From Croceicoccus sp. Ery15 (lineage in GTDB: Bacteria; Pseudomonadota; Alphaproteobacteria; Sphingomonadales; Sphingomonadaceae), in assembly GCF_020985305.1 (NCBI RefSeq), contig NZ_CP087588.1:3161501-3225500 (forward strand): a stretch of DNA of 64,000 nt, written 5' to 3'. Below, piece after piece: positions 46,312 through 54,786 of this stretch. Each line of letters opens with the position of its first letter. Within the stretch, counting starts at the first letter, position 1. Both the position numbers and the translations under genes were made by a program. The notes beneath the pieces are model-generated. The model searched no databases. It had not been told where the DNA came from and saw nothing but the letters and a program-made list of their open reading frames with translations.

Positions 46312-47550
46312 TTAAACGTCGTCGGCGCTGATCATTTCGGCACGGTCGATCTCACCCGTCATGACCGCCACGGTGGTCGCCACCGCGGCATCGCCCGACA
46401 CATTCGTCGTGGTGCGCATCATGTCCATGATCCGATCGACACCCGCGACAAAGGCGATGGTTTCAAGCGGCACGCCCACGCTGGAGAACACCAGCGTCAT
46501 CATGATCAGCCCCGCCCCGGGAATTCCCGCCGCGCCCACAGCGCCCAGCGTCGCGGTGATCGAGATCATGAAATAATCCGCCCATGAAAGGTCCACGCCG
46601 AAAATCTGCGCGCCGAACAATGTCGCCAGCCCCAGATACATTGCCGTGCCGTTCATATTGATCGTCGCGCCAAGCGCGATCACGAAGCTGGCGACCGAAT
46701 TGGAAACGCCAAGGTTCCGCTCTGCACAGCGTAGCGTGACTGGAAGCGTCGCATTGGAACTGGCGGTAGAGTAGGACACGGCCATGGCATCGACGATGCC
46801 GCGAAAGAAATCCCGTACCGGCAGCCGCGCCAGAAATTTGATCATCGCCGAATAGATGCCGAAAATGATCAGCAGGCAGCCAAGGTAATTCAGCCCCACC
46901 AGCTTGGCGAGCGAGAGCAGCGCATCGGTGCCGAAACTGCCCGCGACCCACGCCATCAGCGCGAATACGCCAAACGGGGTCAGCTCCATCACGATCATGG
47001 TGATTTTTTGCATCACCACCGACCCCGCATCGAAGATTTTCGGCAACGGATGGCCTTCTTCGCCCGCCATCAGAATGCCGATGCCGATCAGCAGGGCAAA
47101 GACGATCAGCGGCAGCACATTGACGTCGGCCATCACCTGCACGGGGCTTTGCGGCACGATCGACAACACCATTTCGCGCCAGCTTTGCGTCGCCGCCTCG
47201 GGCACGGTGCCCATTTCGATGCGCGACTGGTCCAACCCTTCGCCCGGTTTCAGCAGCGTGCCCATCGTCAGGCCCAGCCACACCGCGATCTGGCCGGTCA
47301 CTACGAACAGCATCATCGCCCGCCCGCCCACGGCACCCAGCTTGCGCAAGTCGCCGATGGCGGCCACGCCCGATACCAGGCTGAAAAAGATCAGCGGCAC
47401 GACCAGCATCTTGATCGATGCGATGAAGACGTCGCCCACGATCTTGATGCTTTCCGCCCTCGGACCCCACACCAGCCCCGTGATCACGCCCAGAACCAGC
47501 GCGGCGATAACCCGCTGCCACAGCGGAATTCGGAACCAGGTGGAAAGCAT
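46312..47550 (-). CDS. Dicarboxylate/amino acid:cation symporter (DAACS family)
   Basis: A 412-residue inner-membrane protein of the GltP/DctA type. The N-terminal helices are followed by the conserved [27 protein letters not shown] segment. The serine-rich reentrant loop is YSTASSNATLPVTLRCAERNLGVSN, and the transport motif is NMNGTAMYLGLATLF. The second hairpin region has GAAGIPGAGLIMMTLV and the last helix has RIMDMMRTTTNVSGDA, all hallmarks of this fold. It likely takes up glutamate, aspartate or C4-dicarboxylates with Na+ or H+. No dctBD-type regulator is adjacent. Confidence 0.93.
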   Translation of the reverse strand: MLSTWFRIPLWQRVIAALVLGVITGLVWGPRAESIKIVGDVFIASIKMLVVPLIFFSLVSGVAAIGDLRKLGAVGGRAMMLFVVTGQIAVWLGLTMGTLLKPGEGLDQSRIEMGTVPEAATQSWREMVLSIVPQSPVQVMADVNVLPLIVFALLIGIGILMAGEEGHPLPKIFDAGSVVMQKITMIVMELTPFGVFALMAWVAGSFGTDALLSLAKLVGLNYLGCLLIIFGIYSAMIKFLARLPVRDFFRGIVDAMAVSYSTASSNATLPVTLRCAERNLGVSNSVASFVIALGATINMNGTAMYLGLATLFGAQIFGVDLSWADYFMISITATLGAVGAAGIPGAGLIMMTLVFSSVGVPLETIAFVAGVDRIMDMMRTTTNVSGDAAVATTVAVMTGEIDRAEMISADDV

Positions 47551-47703
47551 AGGCGCGGTGTGATCCCTTTGATGGCCAGTTTCTGCGTATGACCGTTTCA
47601 GCGTAAGACTGTTTCAGGGGAAACTTGTGCCCGTGTGCCGCCGTGCCCGCAAGGGGGGCAGACGGTTTGCGCGGCGCGTGATCCCCGCCTAAAGGCGGCT
47701 TCC

Positions 47704-48054
47704 ATGCGGATTATCGACAAGATCATTTCGGACCGCGGATCGAAATATGCGGTTTCGGGTGCGCCCTGCGCGTCGGCGGCAGAGGCGGGGGACTTGCTGG
47801 CGCAGCTGAAGCGCAACAAGCGTTTCGCCAAGGCCACGCATAACAGCTGGGGCCTGATCTGCGCCGACGGCCCGGTCAAGAATGACGACGGCGAGGCAGG
47901 GGCGGGCATGGTGATCCTGCGCATGCTCGAGCGCGAGGGACTGCGCGACCATCTGATCGTCGTCACCCGCTGGTATGGCGGCAAGCATCTGGGCGGCGAC
48001 CGGTTCCGCCACGTGCAGGATGCGGTGCGGATCTATCTCGAAGGCTTGAGCTAA
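47704..48054 (+). CDS. IMPACT/YigZ N-terminal domain protein (UPF0029-like)
   Basis: A 116-residue protein that is essentially only the IMPACT/YigZ domain: RGSKYAVSGAPCASAAEAGDLLAQLK, then KATHNSWGLICADGPVKNDDGEAGAGMVILRMLE, then VVTRWYGGKHLGGDRFRHVQDAV. The D-D-GE-x-x-x-A-G pattern and the RWYGGxxLGxxR motif are diagnostic. Full-length YigZ has a second C-terminal domain that is missing here. Function is uncertain; eukaryotic IMPACT binds Gcn1. It is chosen to start at the ATG 47704. Its stop overlaps that of the convergent dapE by four bases. Confidence 0.85.
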   Translation: MRIIDKIISDRGSKYAVSGAPCASAAEAGDLLAQLKRNKRFAKATHNSWGLICADGPVKNDDGEAGAGMVILRMLEREGLRDHLIVVTRWYGGKHLGGDRFRHVQDAVRIYLEGLS

Positions 48055-49190
48055 AGCGAGAGGGCCGCCAGCGCCGCGCGCTCGTAAATCCGGACCAGCG
48101 CCTCAAGATCGGGAATGGCGATCGCCTCGTCACGCTTGTGCATGGTGGCATTGCACGGGCCGAATTCGATGACGGGGCACAGGTTTTTCAGGAAGCGGGC
48201 ATCCGATGTGCCGCCGCTGGTCGACATTTCGGGCTCCACCCCCGTCTCGGCGCGGATCGCATCGGCCAGCAGCGTGCTGAAATCGCCCGGCGCGGTCAGG
48301 AACGGCTCGCCGCTGATGACGGGACGGGCCACGCCGCCGTGGCGTTCGGCAATCGCCATCACGCGGGTCGCCAGCTCGTTGCCCGTGTGCCGGTCGTTGA
48401 ACCGGATCGAGAGCCGCGCTTTGGCGACGGCGGGGATCACATTGGTCGCCGGATTGCCGACCTCAAGATCTGTAATCTCCAGGTTCGATGGCTGGAACCA
48501 TTCGGTCCCCTCGTCCAGTACCAGCGCGTCCAGCTCGGCCAGCATGGCGACAAGGCGCGGGATCGGATTGGCGGCCAGATGCGGATAAGCGACATGCCCT
48601 TCGTTCCCGTGCACTTCCAGCCAGATATTCACGCTGCCGCGCCGCCCGATCTTCATCATGTCGCCCAGCCGGTTCACGCTGGTCGGTTCGCCGACAAGGC
48701 ACAGATCGGGCCTTATCCCGCGCGCGTCCATGTGTTCCATCAGGGCCAGCGTGCCGAAACGGGCGGGGCCTTCCTCGTCACCGGTGATGATAAAGCTGAT
48801 CGTCCCCGCCTCTTGCGGGATATTCGCTGCCGCCGCGACCATCGCCGCGATCTGGCTTTTCATGTCGACCGCGCCGCGCCCGAACAGCATGTCGCCGCGC
48901 ACTTCGGGCGTGAACGGATCGCTGTTCCAGCCATGGCCGGTGGGCACCACGTCAAGATGGCCGGCAAAGGCGAAATGGCGGCTGTTTTCAGGGCCACTGC
49001 GCAGCGCCAGCAGGTTTTCGACCGGCCCGTCGGGCGCTTCGCCATCCATGCTGCGCCAGACGGTGAAGCCCAGCGGGTGCAACATCGCTTCCAGCGCGTC
49101 GAACACCGCGCCGGTGGCGGGGGTCACGCTGGGGCAGGCGATCAGACGGCTGGCAAGGTCCAGCGGCGAGAGTGTGGCGCTATCGGTCAT
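48051..49190 (-). CDS. dapE: Succinyl-diaminopimelate desuccinylase
   Basis: A 379-residue M20-family zinc enzyme of the lysine and peptidoglycan precursor pathway, producing LL-diaminopimelate and succinate. Metal-binding motifs are FAGHLDVVPTGHGW, GRGAVDMKS and TGDEEGPA, with the late EFGPCNATMHKRDE segment. The dimerisation domain contains GRRGSVNIWLEVHGNEGHVAYP. Length is normal. The other dap genes are not nearby. Confidence 0.96.
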   Translation of the reverse strand: MTDSATLSPLDLASRLIACPSVTPATGAVFDALEAMLHPLGFTVWRSMDGEAPDGPVENLLALRSGPENSRHFAFAGHLDVVPTGHGWNSDPFTPEVRGDMLFGRGAVDMKSQIAAMVAAAANIPQEAGTISFIITGDEEGPARFGTLALMEHMDARGIRPDLCLVGEPTSVNRLGDMMKIGRRGSVNIWLEVHGNEGHVAYPHLAANPIPRLVAMLAELDALVLDEGTEWFQPSNLEITDLEVGNPATNVIPAVAKARLSIRFNDRHTGNELATRVMAIAERHGGVARPVISGEPFLTAPGDFSTLLADAIRAETGVEPEMSTSGGTSDARFLKNLCPVIEFGPCNATMHKRDEAIAIPDLEALVRIYERAALAALSL

Positions 49191-49257
49191 CGCCGCACCG
49201 CCTAGCCCAAGGCGTCACAGTGGGGAAGGGGCCGCGGTGAAGACTGCGGCACGCGGA

Positions 49258-49389
49258 TCAGAAAGGGAGGAACGGCCCGGCAAGGATCAGCGCGGCGGCG
49301 CTGCCGGCCACGATCGCAAAGCGCGCAATGCCCGTGGCCACGTGGGCGGTCTGGATTTGGGTAGCGGCGCGGGCGATTCGTTGAGCCAT
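49258..49389 (-). CDS. Possible 43-residue membrane peptide
   Basis: Short frame starting MAQRIARAATQIQTAHVATG and ending AALILAGPFLPF. It has a basic, amphipathic first half and one hydrophobic helix (about 22-40). It lies 45 bases downstream of the carboxypeptidase stop and 67 bases upstream of the dapE start, on the same strand. There is no strong Shine-Dalgarno sequence, so translation is uncertain. The charged start plus single helix resembles small membrane proteins often found unannotated. No family recognised. Confidence 0.45.
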   Translation of the reverse strand: MAQRIARAATQIQTAHVATGIARFAIVAGSAAALILAGPFLPF

Positions 49390-49434
49390 GGGGCGATGAT
49401 GCGCCCGCAAACCCTACCAAAAGGTAAACAGGGC

Positions 49435-50568
49435 TTAACTCTCTTTCAGCCAGCGATAGAGCGCGTCGAGGCAACTGCGACCCAGCTGGGACGATCGCTC
49501 CGCGCTCCACCCCTGTACCGGATCGGGCAGATCGTCGTGATCCTTGAACGGCATTTCCAGCGTCATCGAGACACAGCCATAGCGCGCTGCAAGCTGGTTG
49601 GTCGCCATCGCCGGATTTCCCCGTCCGGCCGGCGTGATGGGATAGCCGTGCCGCGTCTGGAAATCGGGCGTCTGCGCGTCGAGCAGGGCGCTGTAACGGT
49701 CGAACCCTGCCTGCTGATGCGGTTGCAGCCCCGCCATCCCCTCAAATCCCGCAAGGAACACGTGGGGAATGGCTTCGTCGCCATGCACGTCGATGGCGAA
49801 ATGGACGCCCGTTTCATCCATTGCATTGCGGATCGCCAATACCTCGGGCGATTGTTCTGGCGTCGGATTGTCCCATTCGCGGTTGAGGTTGGTCCCAACC
49901 GCATTGGTGCGCAAATGGCCCCTGAAAGAACCGTCGGGGTTGCAATTGGGCACGATGTGGAACCGCACCGCCTTGCGCAGTGCACGCGCGACCGGATCGC
50001 TGTGGTCGGTCAGCTTGGCGAGCGCACCTTCCATCCACCATTCGGCCATGCTTTCGCCCGGATGCTGCCGCGCGAATAGCCAGACGTGCTTTTCGCCTTC
50101 CCCCAGTTCGAGGCAATCGATCGGCCGCCCGTCGAGCGAGTGGCCCAGCACGCGATGGCCGACCCCCTTGGCCGCCGCGCTGCGCGCAACCAATTCCATG
50201 TGCCGTTCGAGCGAAAAAGGCGCGAAATAGGCGAACCACGCCAGATCGCCCGATGGCGTGTAACGGATGGTCAGCGTGCCGCCATCCTCGTTCGCGTCGA
50301 AACTGCTGGTCGCGCGGTTCCAGTGCAGCCGGTCCTCTGTCACTGCAGCGTGATATCCCGGCCAACCGGCGGGATAGGCCGAGTTGTTGAGATCGCCGAT
50401 CTTTAGAACCAGCTCGCGTCCGTGTGCGCCGCTGATGCCGAAATGGAACCATTGCTTGAAGGCATTGCCGGGATCGGGGCGCAGTTCCAGCCATGCCTGA
50501 GCGCCCGAGATCCGGCGTGTTTCGATATTGCCGCTGTCGAAGGCGGCGTGGATGGCGATGGGCTGCAC
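49435..50568 (-). CDS. M14-family cytosolic-type zinc carboxypeptidase
   Basis: A 377-residue protein with an N-terminal beta-domain (about 1-125) typical of cytosolic carboxypeptidases, then the M14 catalytic domain. Zinc ligands are His169 and Glu172 in [15 protein letters not shown] and His262 in IDVHGDE. The catalytic Glu338 is in [35 protein letters not shown] carries the substrate-binding Arg/Asn segment. Eukaryotic relatives remove glutamates from tubulin tails; the bacterial substrate is unknown. No signal peptide, so probably cytoplasmic. The DUF4136 lipoprotein gene lies 21 bases upstream and may share its transcript. Confidence 0.9.
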   Translation of the reverse strand: MQPIAIHAAFDSGNIETRRISGAQAWLELRPDPGNAFKQWFHFGISGAHGRELVLKIGDLNNSAYPAGWPGYHAAVTEDRLHWNRATSSFDANEDGGTLTIRYTPSGDLAWFAYFAPFSLERHMELVARSAAAKGVGHRVLGHSLDGRPIDCLELGEGEKHVWLFARQHPGESMAEWWMEGALAKLTDHSDPVARALRKAVRFHIVPNCNPDGSFRGHLRTNAVGTNLNREWDNPTPEQSPEVLAIRNAMDETGVHFAIDVHGDEAIPHVFLAGFEGMAGLQPHQQAGFDRYSALLDAQTPDFQTRHGYPITPAGRGNPAMATNQLAARYGCVSMTLEMPFKDHDDLPDPVQGWSAERSSQLGRSCLDALYRWLKES

Positions 50569-50589
50569 GGGATATCCTTGAACGGAAGG

Positions 50590-51225
50590 CTACTTCTGCT
50601 TGACGCTATAGCTTTCGCCGTTCTCGCCCGGAAAGTCCACGAACAGCGCCTTGGCCAACGCCTGTGCCGAGGCTGCGGGCTGGGCCAGCTCCTGCTTGGC
50701 CGCGACGACCTGTTCGGCGCGCCCTTCCCAGACGGACTGGCCGCTGGCGCGGTCGCGGATCACCACCGACATATGGGTGCCGACCTGTTCGGGCGGCGGG
50801 CCCGACAGATCGATGCCAAGGCCGACGCCTACGCCCGATCCATAGCTACCCGTCGATCCGCCGACGCCCACGCTGACGGGGCTGCCATCGCGGCCCGGTT
50901 GCCATGTGCTGCGGGTCAGCTTCACCTCTGCCACGCGGGTGCTGCTGCCCGATGCGGCGGGCGTAAAGCCGATGCGTACCAGTTCGGCCAGAACGGCGTC
51001 GTGATAGGGCGCGACGGCGAGCGTGGCCCCGCTCTCACCCCCAATCTCTCCGGCGCCAGATGGTGCCGACACGACGGAGATGCTGCCATATTGGCCTGCA
51101 TTGGCGATTTCGGGTGCGTGAAAACGCGTAACCTGTATCGGTTGAAGCGAGGGTGCGCAGCCGCCCAGCATGGCGCTGGCCAGCACGGCGGGTATCAGGG
51201 TGGATCGCGTGAAATTTGTCGTCAT
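50590..51225 (-). CDS. DUF4136-like lipoprotein
   Basis: A 211-residue lipoprotein: signal MTTNFTRSTLIPAVLASAML ending in the lipobox LGGC. The mature domain contains HDAVLAELVRIGFTPA, a Gly/Ser-rich strand region (GVGGSTGSYGSGVGVGLGIDL) and MSVVIRDRASGQSVWEGRAEQ. This strand-turn pattern is that of DUF4136 periplasmic or outer-membrane lipoproteins. Function is unknown. It is co-directional with the carboxypeptidase 21 bases downstream. Confidence 0.83.
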   Translation of the reverse strand: MTTNFTRSTLIPAVLASAMLGGCAPSLQPIQVTRFHAPEIANAGQYGSISVVSAPSGAGEIGGESGATLAVAPYHDAVLAELVRIGFTPAASGSSTRVAEVKLTRSTWQPGRDGSPVSVGVGGSTGSYGSGVGVGLGIDLSGPPPEQVGTHMSVVIRDRASGQSVWEGRAEQVVAAKQELAQPAASAQALAKALFVDFPGENGESYSVKQK

Positions 51226-51341
51226 CGGCTGTCCGCCTCTTGCAAAGCCCGCGCGTTGCGAGCCGTCAGTCAGTGGAAACTGGCCCCAAAGCGGCGTCAG
51301 TTCAAGCCATTAGGGACAGCGATACCGTTCGAAGCGGTCGG

Positions 51342-51806
51342 TCAGGGCGCAAGGAACAGGATCAGCGGCACCGCAAGGAACAGGGCAATCACTGCCATGC
51401 GCGGCAGCCACATGCGGCACCAGTCGCGGATATGGCCGAAATCGCGGATTTCCTTGTATTCCGCCTCCACAATGGCGTTCGCCTCGCGGTGGCGGCGCTG
51501 CGCGCGCGAATGTTTAAGCCGCTGGAACCGGCCCGTATCGTATCCGGCCGCATCGTCGGGCTGGGCGGAAAAGCGGTTCGAAATCCCGTCGAAGAACGAG
51601 GTAAAGCGGTGATGCTCCTCGCGATAGCGGCCGTCGGACGTCACGACCAGCGTACGGCTGGATGCCTCTGCCACCATGGTCGAACCGTCGCCGTCCTGCC
51701 ACCAGCGCGATCCGCATTCGCCGCAGCGCATGGCACGGCCATCGCCCCCGACCAGATCGGAAGGGATGCTAAAGGCTTTGTCACATTGGCTACAGGTCAC
51801 GCGCAT
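51342..51806 (-). CDS. MJ0042-type zinc-ribbon membrane protein
   Basis: A 154-residue protein. An N-terminal zinc ribbon has CSQCDKAF and CGECGSRW (four Cys), typical of the MJ0042 family. A charged, flexible middle (RAQRRHREANAIVEAEYKEIRD) follows, then one C-terminal membrane helix (about 134-153, MAVIALFLAVPLILFLAP). Such alphaproteobacterial proteins are encoded near cell-division genes in some species and their role is unclear. It stands alone, divergent from the cell wall hydrolase gene. Confidence 0.85.
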   Translation of the reverse strand: MRVTCSQCDKAFSIPSDLVGGDGRAMRCGECGSRWWQDGDGSTMVAEASSRTLVVTSDGRYREEHHRFTSFFDGISNRFSAQPDDAAGYDTGRFQRLKHSRAQRRHREANAIVEAEYKEIRDFGHIRDWCRMWLPRMAVIALFLAVPLILFLAP

Positions 51807-51970
51807 GATGAGAACCGTTTGCTTTCAATAGCATTGGCTTTCAAGCGACCTGCCCGATCTTTACCGCCTTTTGCTGTGAGTTTAAACCAGAGCATTAATG
51901 CTACTCATTCCGCATAGGTAGTCCGCTTTCGACCTTTCGGAGAAGACGGGGCTGGGGCAAAATCGGCAAT

Positions 51971-53206
51971 ATGGAAGAACATATCCAGCCGAGTCCCGCG
52001 ATGGCGGACGACGTGCCTGCCACAGCGGAACCCGCAGGACCGCTCTTGCGCAGCGCGCGTGCGTTCGGCATCGGCCTGCCTGTGTTGCTGGCGGGCGTGG
52101 CGATGGTCGCATATTGGCCCGATGGTGGCACAAATGGTGCCAAACCGGGCGTTCCAGCGGCCAAAGCAGCGCCCGTCACCGTTCCGACCCCTGCGATAGA
52201 GGTCGCGGCGGACGAGACAAGCGCCCTCAAAATCATGGAAATCGACGAGGAGAGCGCGGCGGAGCTGAACGCGACGCGGCCCTTCGACGGCAAGCCCGAA
52301 ATCCCCGGCGCATTCCGCTTCGCCGCTGGTGCGGACGACCGCGTGCGTGCGACCGACTGCCTTGCCGCCGCCGCTTTTTACGAAGCGGGGGTCGACCGCG
52401 AAGGCCAGCGCGCTGTGGCACAGGTCGTGTTGAACCGTGTGCGCCATCCGGCCTATCCGAAAACCGTTTGCGAAGTCGTGTTCGAAGGGGCGGAACGCAA
52501 GACCGGCTGCCAGTTCACCTTTACCTGCGATGGCGCGCTGCGCCGCCGCCCCAGCGAGGTGCAGTGGCGCGCCGCGCAAAAGGTGGCGAGCGAGGCTCTG
52601 GCAGGATCGGTCGACAAATCGGTCGGCACCGCCACGCATTATCACGCGGACTATGTAGTCCCCTATTGGAGCCCGAACCTGCAGAAAATCGCGCAGGTCG
52701 GACCGCATATCTTCTATCGCTGGCCGGGCGGCTTCGGAAGTCGCCGGGTCTTCCGTGACCAAGGCAAGCGCGAGGAGCCGCAAATCGCCAAGCTGGCGTG
52801 GCTGTCGAACCATCGCGCCATGGACGATGCCGAAGCGCCCACCGGACCCGAACCGCAGAGCTTTGCCGAAATGGTCGGTTCATTGCCCCCGTCGCAGGCA
52901 GGGCAGACCGCCGGACGGCGCATCGTGCTGGGTCTGGACATGAAACAGCCGTCGGGCCGCTGGGCAATGACCGCGCTCGACAGCTGTGGCGGCAGGGCGG
53001 ATTGCCAGGTCGTCGGCTATCCCGCTGGCCGCGCGGCAGAGGGGCGACCCGCGTTTCTTTATACGCGAGACGGCAATTCCGGCCTTGACCGCGCATTGTG
53101 GGACTGCCGGACCGTCACGCGCCCTTCGGCGGACCAGTGCCTGCCCGAGGACGACGCGGCGCTGAGACATCTGATGCGTGATCGCAGTCGCCTAGCCGCC
53201 AATTAG
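51971..53206 (+). CDS. SleB-type cell wall hydrolase (Hydrolase_2)
   Basis: A 411-residue protein with an N-terminal anchor helix at about 30-50. After a linker, the SleB/CwlJ domain spans about 120-265: RATDCLAAAAFYEAGVDREGQRAVAQVVLNRVRHPAYPKTVCEVVFEG, then GCQFTFTCDG and THYHADYVVPYWSPNL. The catalytic Glu is in FYEAG. In spore formers the domain cleaves spore cortex; in proteobacteria it acts on periplasmic peptidoglycan. The C-terminal 140 residues, with several Cys, are not recognised. It ends at the terminator shared with the convergent regulator gene. Confidence 0.88.
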   Translation: MEEHIQPSPAMADDVPATAEPAGPLLRSARAFGIGLPVLLAGVAMVAYWPDGGTNGAKPGVPAAKAAPVTVPTPAIEVAADETSALKIMEIDEESAAELNATRPFDGKPEIPGAFRFAAGADDRVRATDCLAAAAFYEAGVDREGQRAVAQVVLNRVRHPAYPKTVCEVVFEGAERKTGCQFTFTCDGALRRRPSEVQWRAAQKVASEALAGSVDKSVGTATHYHADYVVPYWSPNLQKIAQVGPHIFYRWPGGFGSRRVFRDQGKREEPQIAKLAWLSNHRAMDDAEAPTGPEPQSFAEMVGSLPPSQAGQTAGRRIVLGLDMKQPSGRWAMTALDSCGGRADCQVVGYPAGRAAEGRPAFLYTRDGNSGLDRALWDCRTVTRPSADQCLPEDDAALRHLMRDRSRLAAN

Positions 53207-53234
53207 ATAACAGGCTTATCAACTGCGAGCCAAC

Positions 53235-53272
53235 AAAAAGGCGGCGCGGTCCCCCCGAACCGCACCGCCTTT
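53235..53272. terminator. Bidirectional terminator between convergent genes
   Basis: AAAAAGGCGGCGCGGT pairs with ACCGCACCGCCTTT around a C-rich loop. A-run and T-run on either side let it serve both the hydrolase gene and the leftward regulator gene. Confidence 0.88.
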
Positions 53273-53294
53273 CAATGGCGTAATTCGCTGCGGC

Positions 53295-53972
53295 TTACAT
53301 CGCCAGCAGCTGTGCACCCATCGGCGAATGAGCGCCTACGCTTTTGTTCGTGGCCCAGATCGCCGCCTGCGTGCGATTGCCGACTTTCAGCTTGCGCAGG
53401 ATCGCCTTGACGTGAACCTTTACAGTCGCTTCGCTGACATCCAGCGAACGGGCGATCACCTTGTTCGAATGGCCAGCCATCAGGCAGCACAGAACATCCG
53501 TTTCGCGCTGCGAAAGATTGGCCGAATCCAGCGCTTTTTCGGCACCAGCGGGATCGGAAAAGCTGATCGCCTGCCCTTCCAGAGCGTCGATGATGTTCGG
53601 CGGGACGATCTTCTGCCCCTGCGCAGCCAGCTTGAGCGTGGTGACTAGCGGGACATAGTCCATGTCCTTGACCAGATAGGCATGGGCACCGGCGCGGAAA
53701 GCATCCAGCATGACGCGCATATCAAGCATATCGACCAGAAGCACGCATTTCAGCGTGGGGTTCTGGGCCAGAATTGACTGGACCGCGCCCACCGCGTCGG
53801 TGGTGACATCGGTATCGACAACCGCCAGCGCATCGGCATCGGTGGCCGCCCAGTCGATATCGCGCACATCGGCGGCCGAGGACAGCACTTCGAATTCGGA
53901 AGCGGACAGAATACGTGCAAGCCCTTCACGCTGAAGCGGATTGCGGCAAACAAGAGATACGAGATCGGACAT
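53295..53972 (-). CDS. Atypical NarL/LuxR-type response regulator beside the exopolysaccharide locus
   Basis: A 225-residue protein: receiver-like domain (1-120) plus a LuxR-type helix-turn-helix (about 150-206, LSQRETDVLCCLMAGHSNKVIARSLDVSEATVKVHVKAILRKLKV). The usual acidic pair before the first loop (DDHP) reads CRNP, so the Mg-binding site is missing. A possible acceptor Asp53 (VVDTD) and Lys102 (YLVKDMD) remain. It therefore may be a pseudo-receiver controlled by something other than phosphorylation. Position next to the Wza-like gene suggests it controls exopolysaccharide genes. A 13-base inverted repeat lies in its leader. Confidence 0.9.
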   Translation of the reverse strand: MSDLVSLVCRNPLQREGLARILSASEFEVLSSAADVRDIDWAATDADALAVVDTDVTTDAVGAVQSILAQNPTLKCVLLVDMLDMRVMLDAFRAGAHAYLVKDMDYVPLVTTLKLAAQGQKIVPPNIIDALEGQAISFSDPAGAEKALDSANLSQRETDVLCCLMAGHSNKVIARSLDVSEATVKVHVKAILRKLKVGNRTQAAIWATNKSVGAHSPMGAQLLAM

Positions 53973-54015
53973 TTAGAAACCCCCACATGCGAGCCGAGTG
54001 AACGGCGTTAACGTC

Positions 54016-54076
54016 GCGAGCGGATGATCGTTTCAGACCCCGATCCCCCCCAGGAGAGGTCGAATCATCCGTTCGC
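54016..54076 (-). promoter_or_regulatory. Long inverted repeat in the leader of the LuxR-type regulator
   Basis: GCGAGCGGATGAT (54016-54028) and ATCATCCGTTCGC (54064-54076) are inverted repeats with one mismatch, 35 bases apart. They lie in the 181-base gap upstream of the regulator gene and could be an operator pair or an RNA stem. Confidence 0.5.
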
Positions 54077-54153
54077 AGTCGCAAAAAAAGGGAATCCGTC
54101 GAAAAACGCAATTTCAAAAGTTTACGGATTTTTAATGTCCCGATCTGGGACAA

Positions 54154-54786
54154 TCAAAGGAACGATTCCTCGATCATCACAGTGTCGCCCGGAGCGATCA
54201 TAAGTGGCTCGTCAGTAAGCTTAATCGTGCGGGGCGACGACCATGCGGCTCGCTGCAGAACAACCATTGTTTTGTTCGCGCGCGGCGTAAAACCACCAGC
54301 CTTGGCGATCGCCTGAAAGAAAGTGAGGTCCGGCGAATAGGGATATTCACCGGGCTGCGAAACCTCGCCAAGAACATAGACGGGGCGATAGGCCAGCACT
54401 TCGACCGATACCTTGGGGTCGAGCACATAGCCGCCCGACTTCAGTTCGGCGCCGATCAGCGCGGCGACCTCGTTCGGGGTTTTGCCCGTTACGGCAACCT
54501 TTTCGATCAGCGGCATCGCCAGATTGCCTGCACTGTCGACCTGAAATTCGTTCGTCAGCGAGGGTTCGTCAAAAACGGTGATCTTGAGATTGTCGCCCGC
54601 TGCGACGGCATAGCCCGAGCTGACGGACTTATTCGCTTCCGACACGCTGGCCGTAGGATAACCGGTGCTGGCGCAGCCGGAAAGGCCGAGGCCAGTGATG
54701 GCGATCGCGCCCGATACAAGCGCCGCGCGCAGAAACCGGCGGCCCGAAACCGCAGCGGTGCGGCGAAGATCGGCAGGCAAGGTCAT
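54154..54786 (-). CDS. Polysaccharide export lipoprotein (Wza/GumB type)
   Basis: A 210-residue outer-membrane export protein with lipobox LGLSGC (Cys38). The poly-export domain has YAVAAGDNLKITVFDEPSLTNEFQVDSAGNLAMPLIEKV and an SLBB-like half (VYVLGEVSQPGEYPYSPDLTFFQAIAKAGGFTPRANK). It ends shortly after GDTVMIEE. It lacks the long C-terminal helix of E. coli Wza, as in GumB-like short forms. GGAGAA precedes the ATG. It is transcribed away from the barrel-wzc-glycosyltransferase operon across a 630-base regulatory gap. Confidence 0.92.
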   Translation of the reverse strand: MTLPADLRRTAAVSGRRFLRAALVSGAIAITGLGLSGCASTGYPTASVSEANKSVSSGYAVAAGDNLKITVFDEPSLTNEFQVDSAGNLAMPLIEKVAVTGKTPNEVAALIGAELKSGGYVLDPKVSVEVLAYRPVYVLGEVSQPGEYPYSPDLTFFQAIAKAGGFTPRANKTMVVLQRAAWSSPRTIKLTDEPLMIAPGDTVMIEESFL

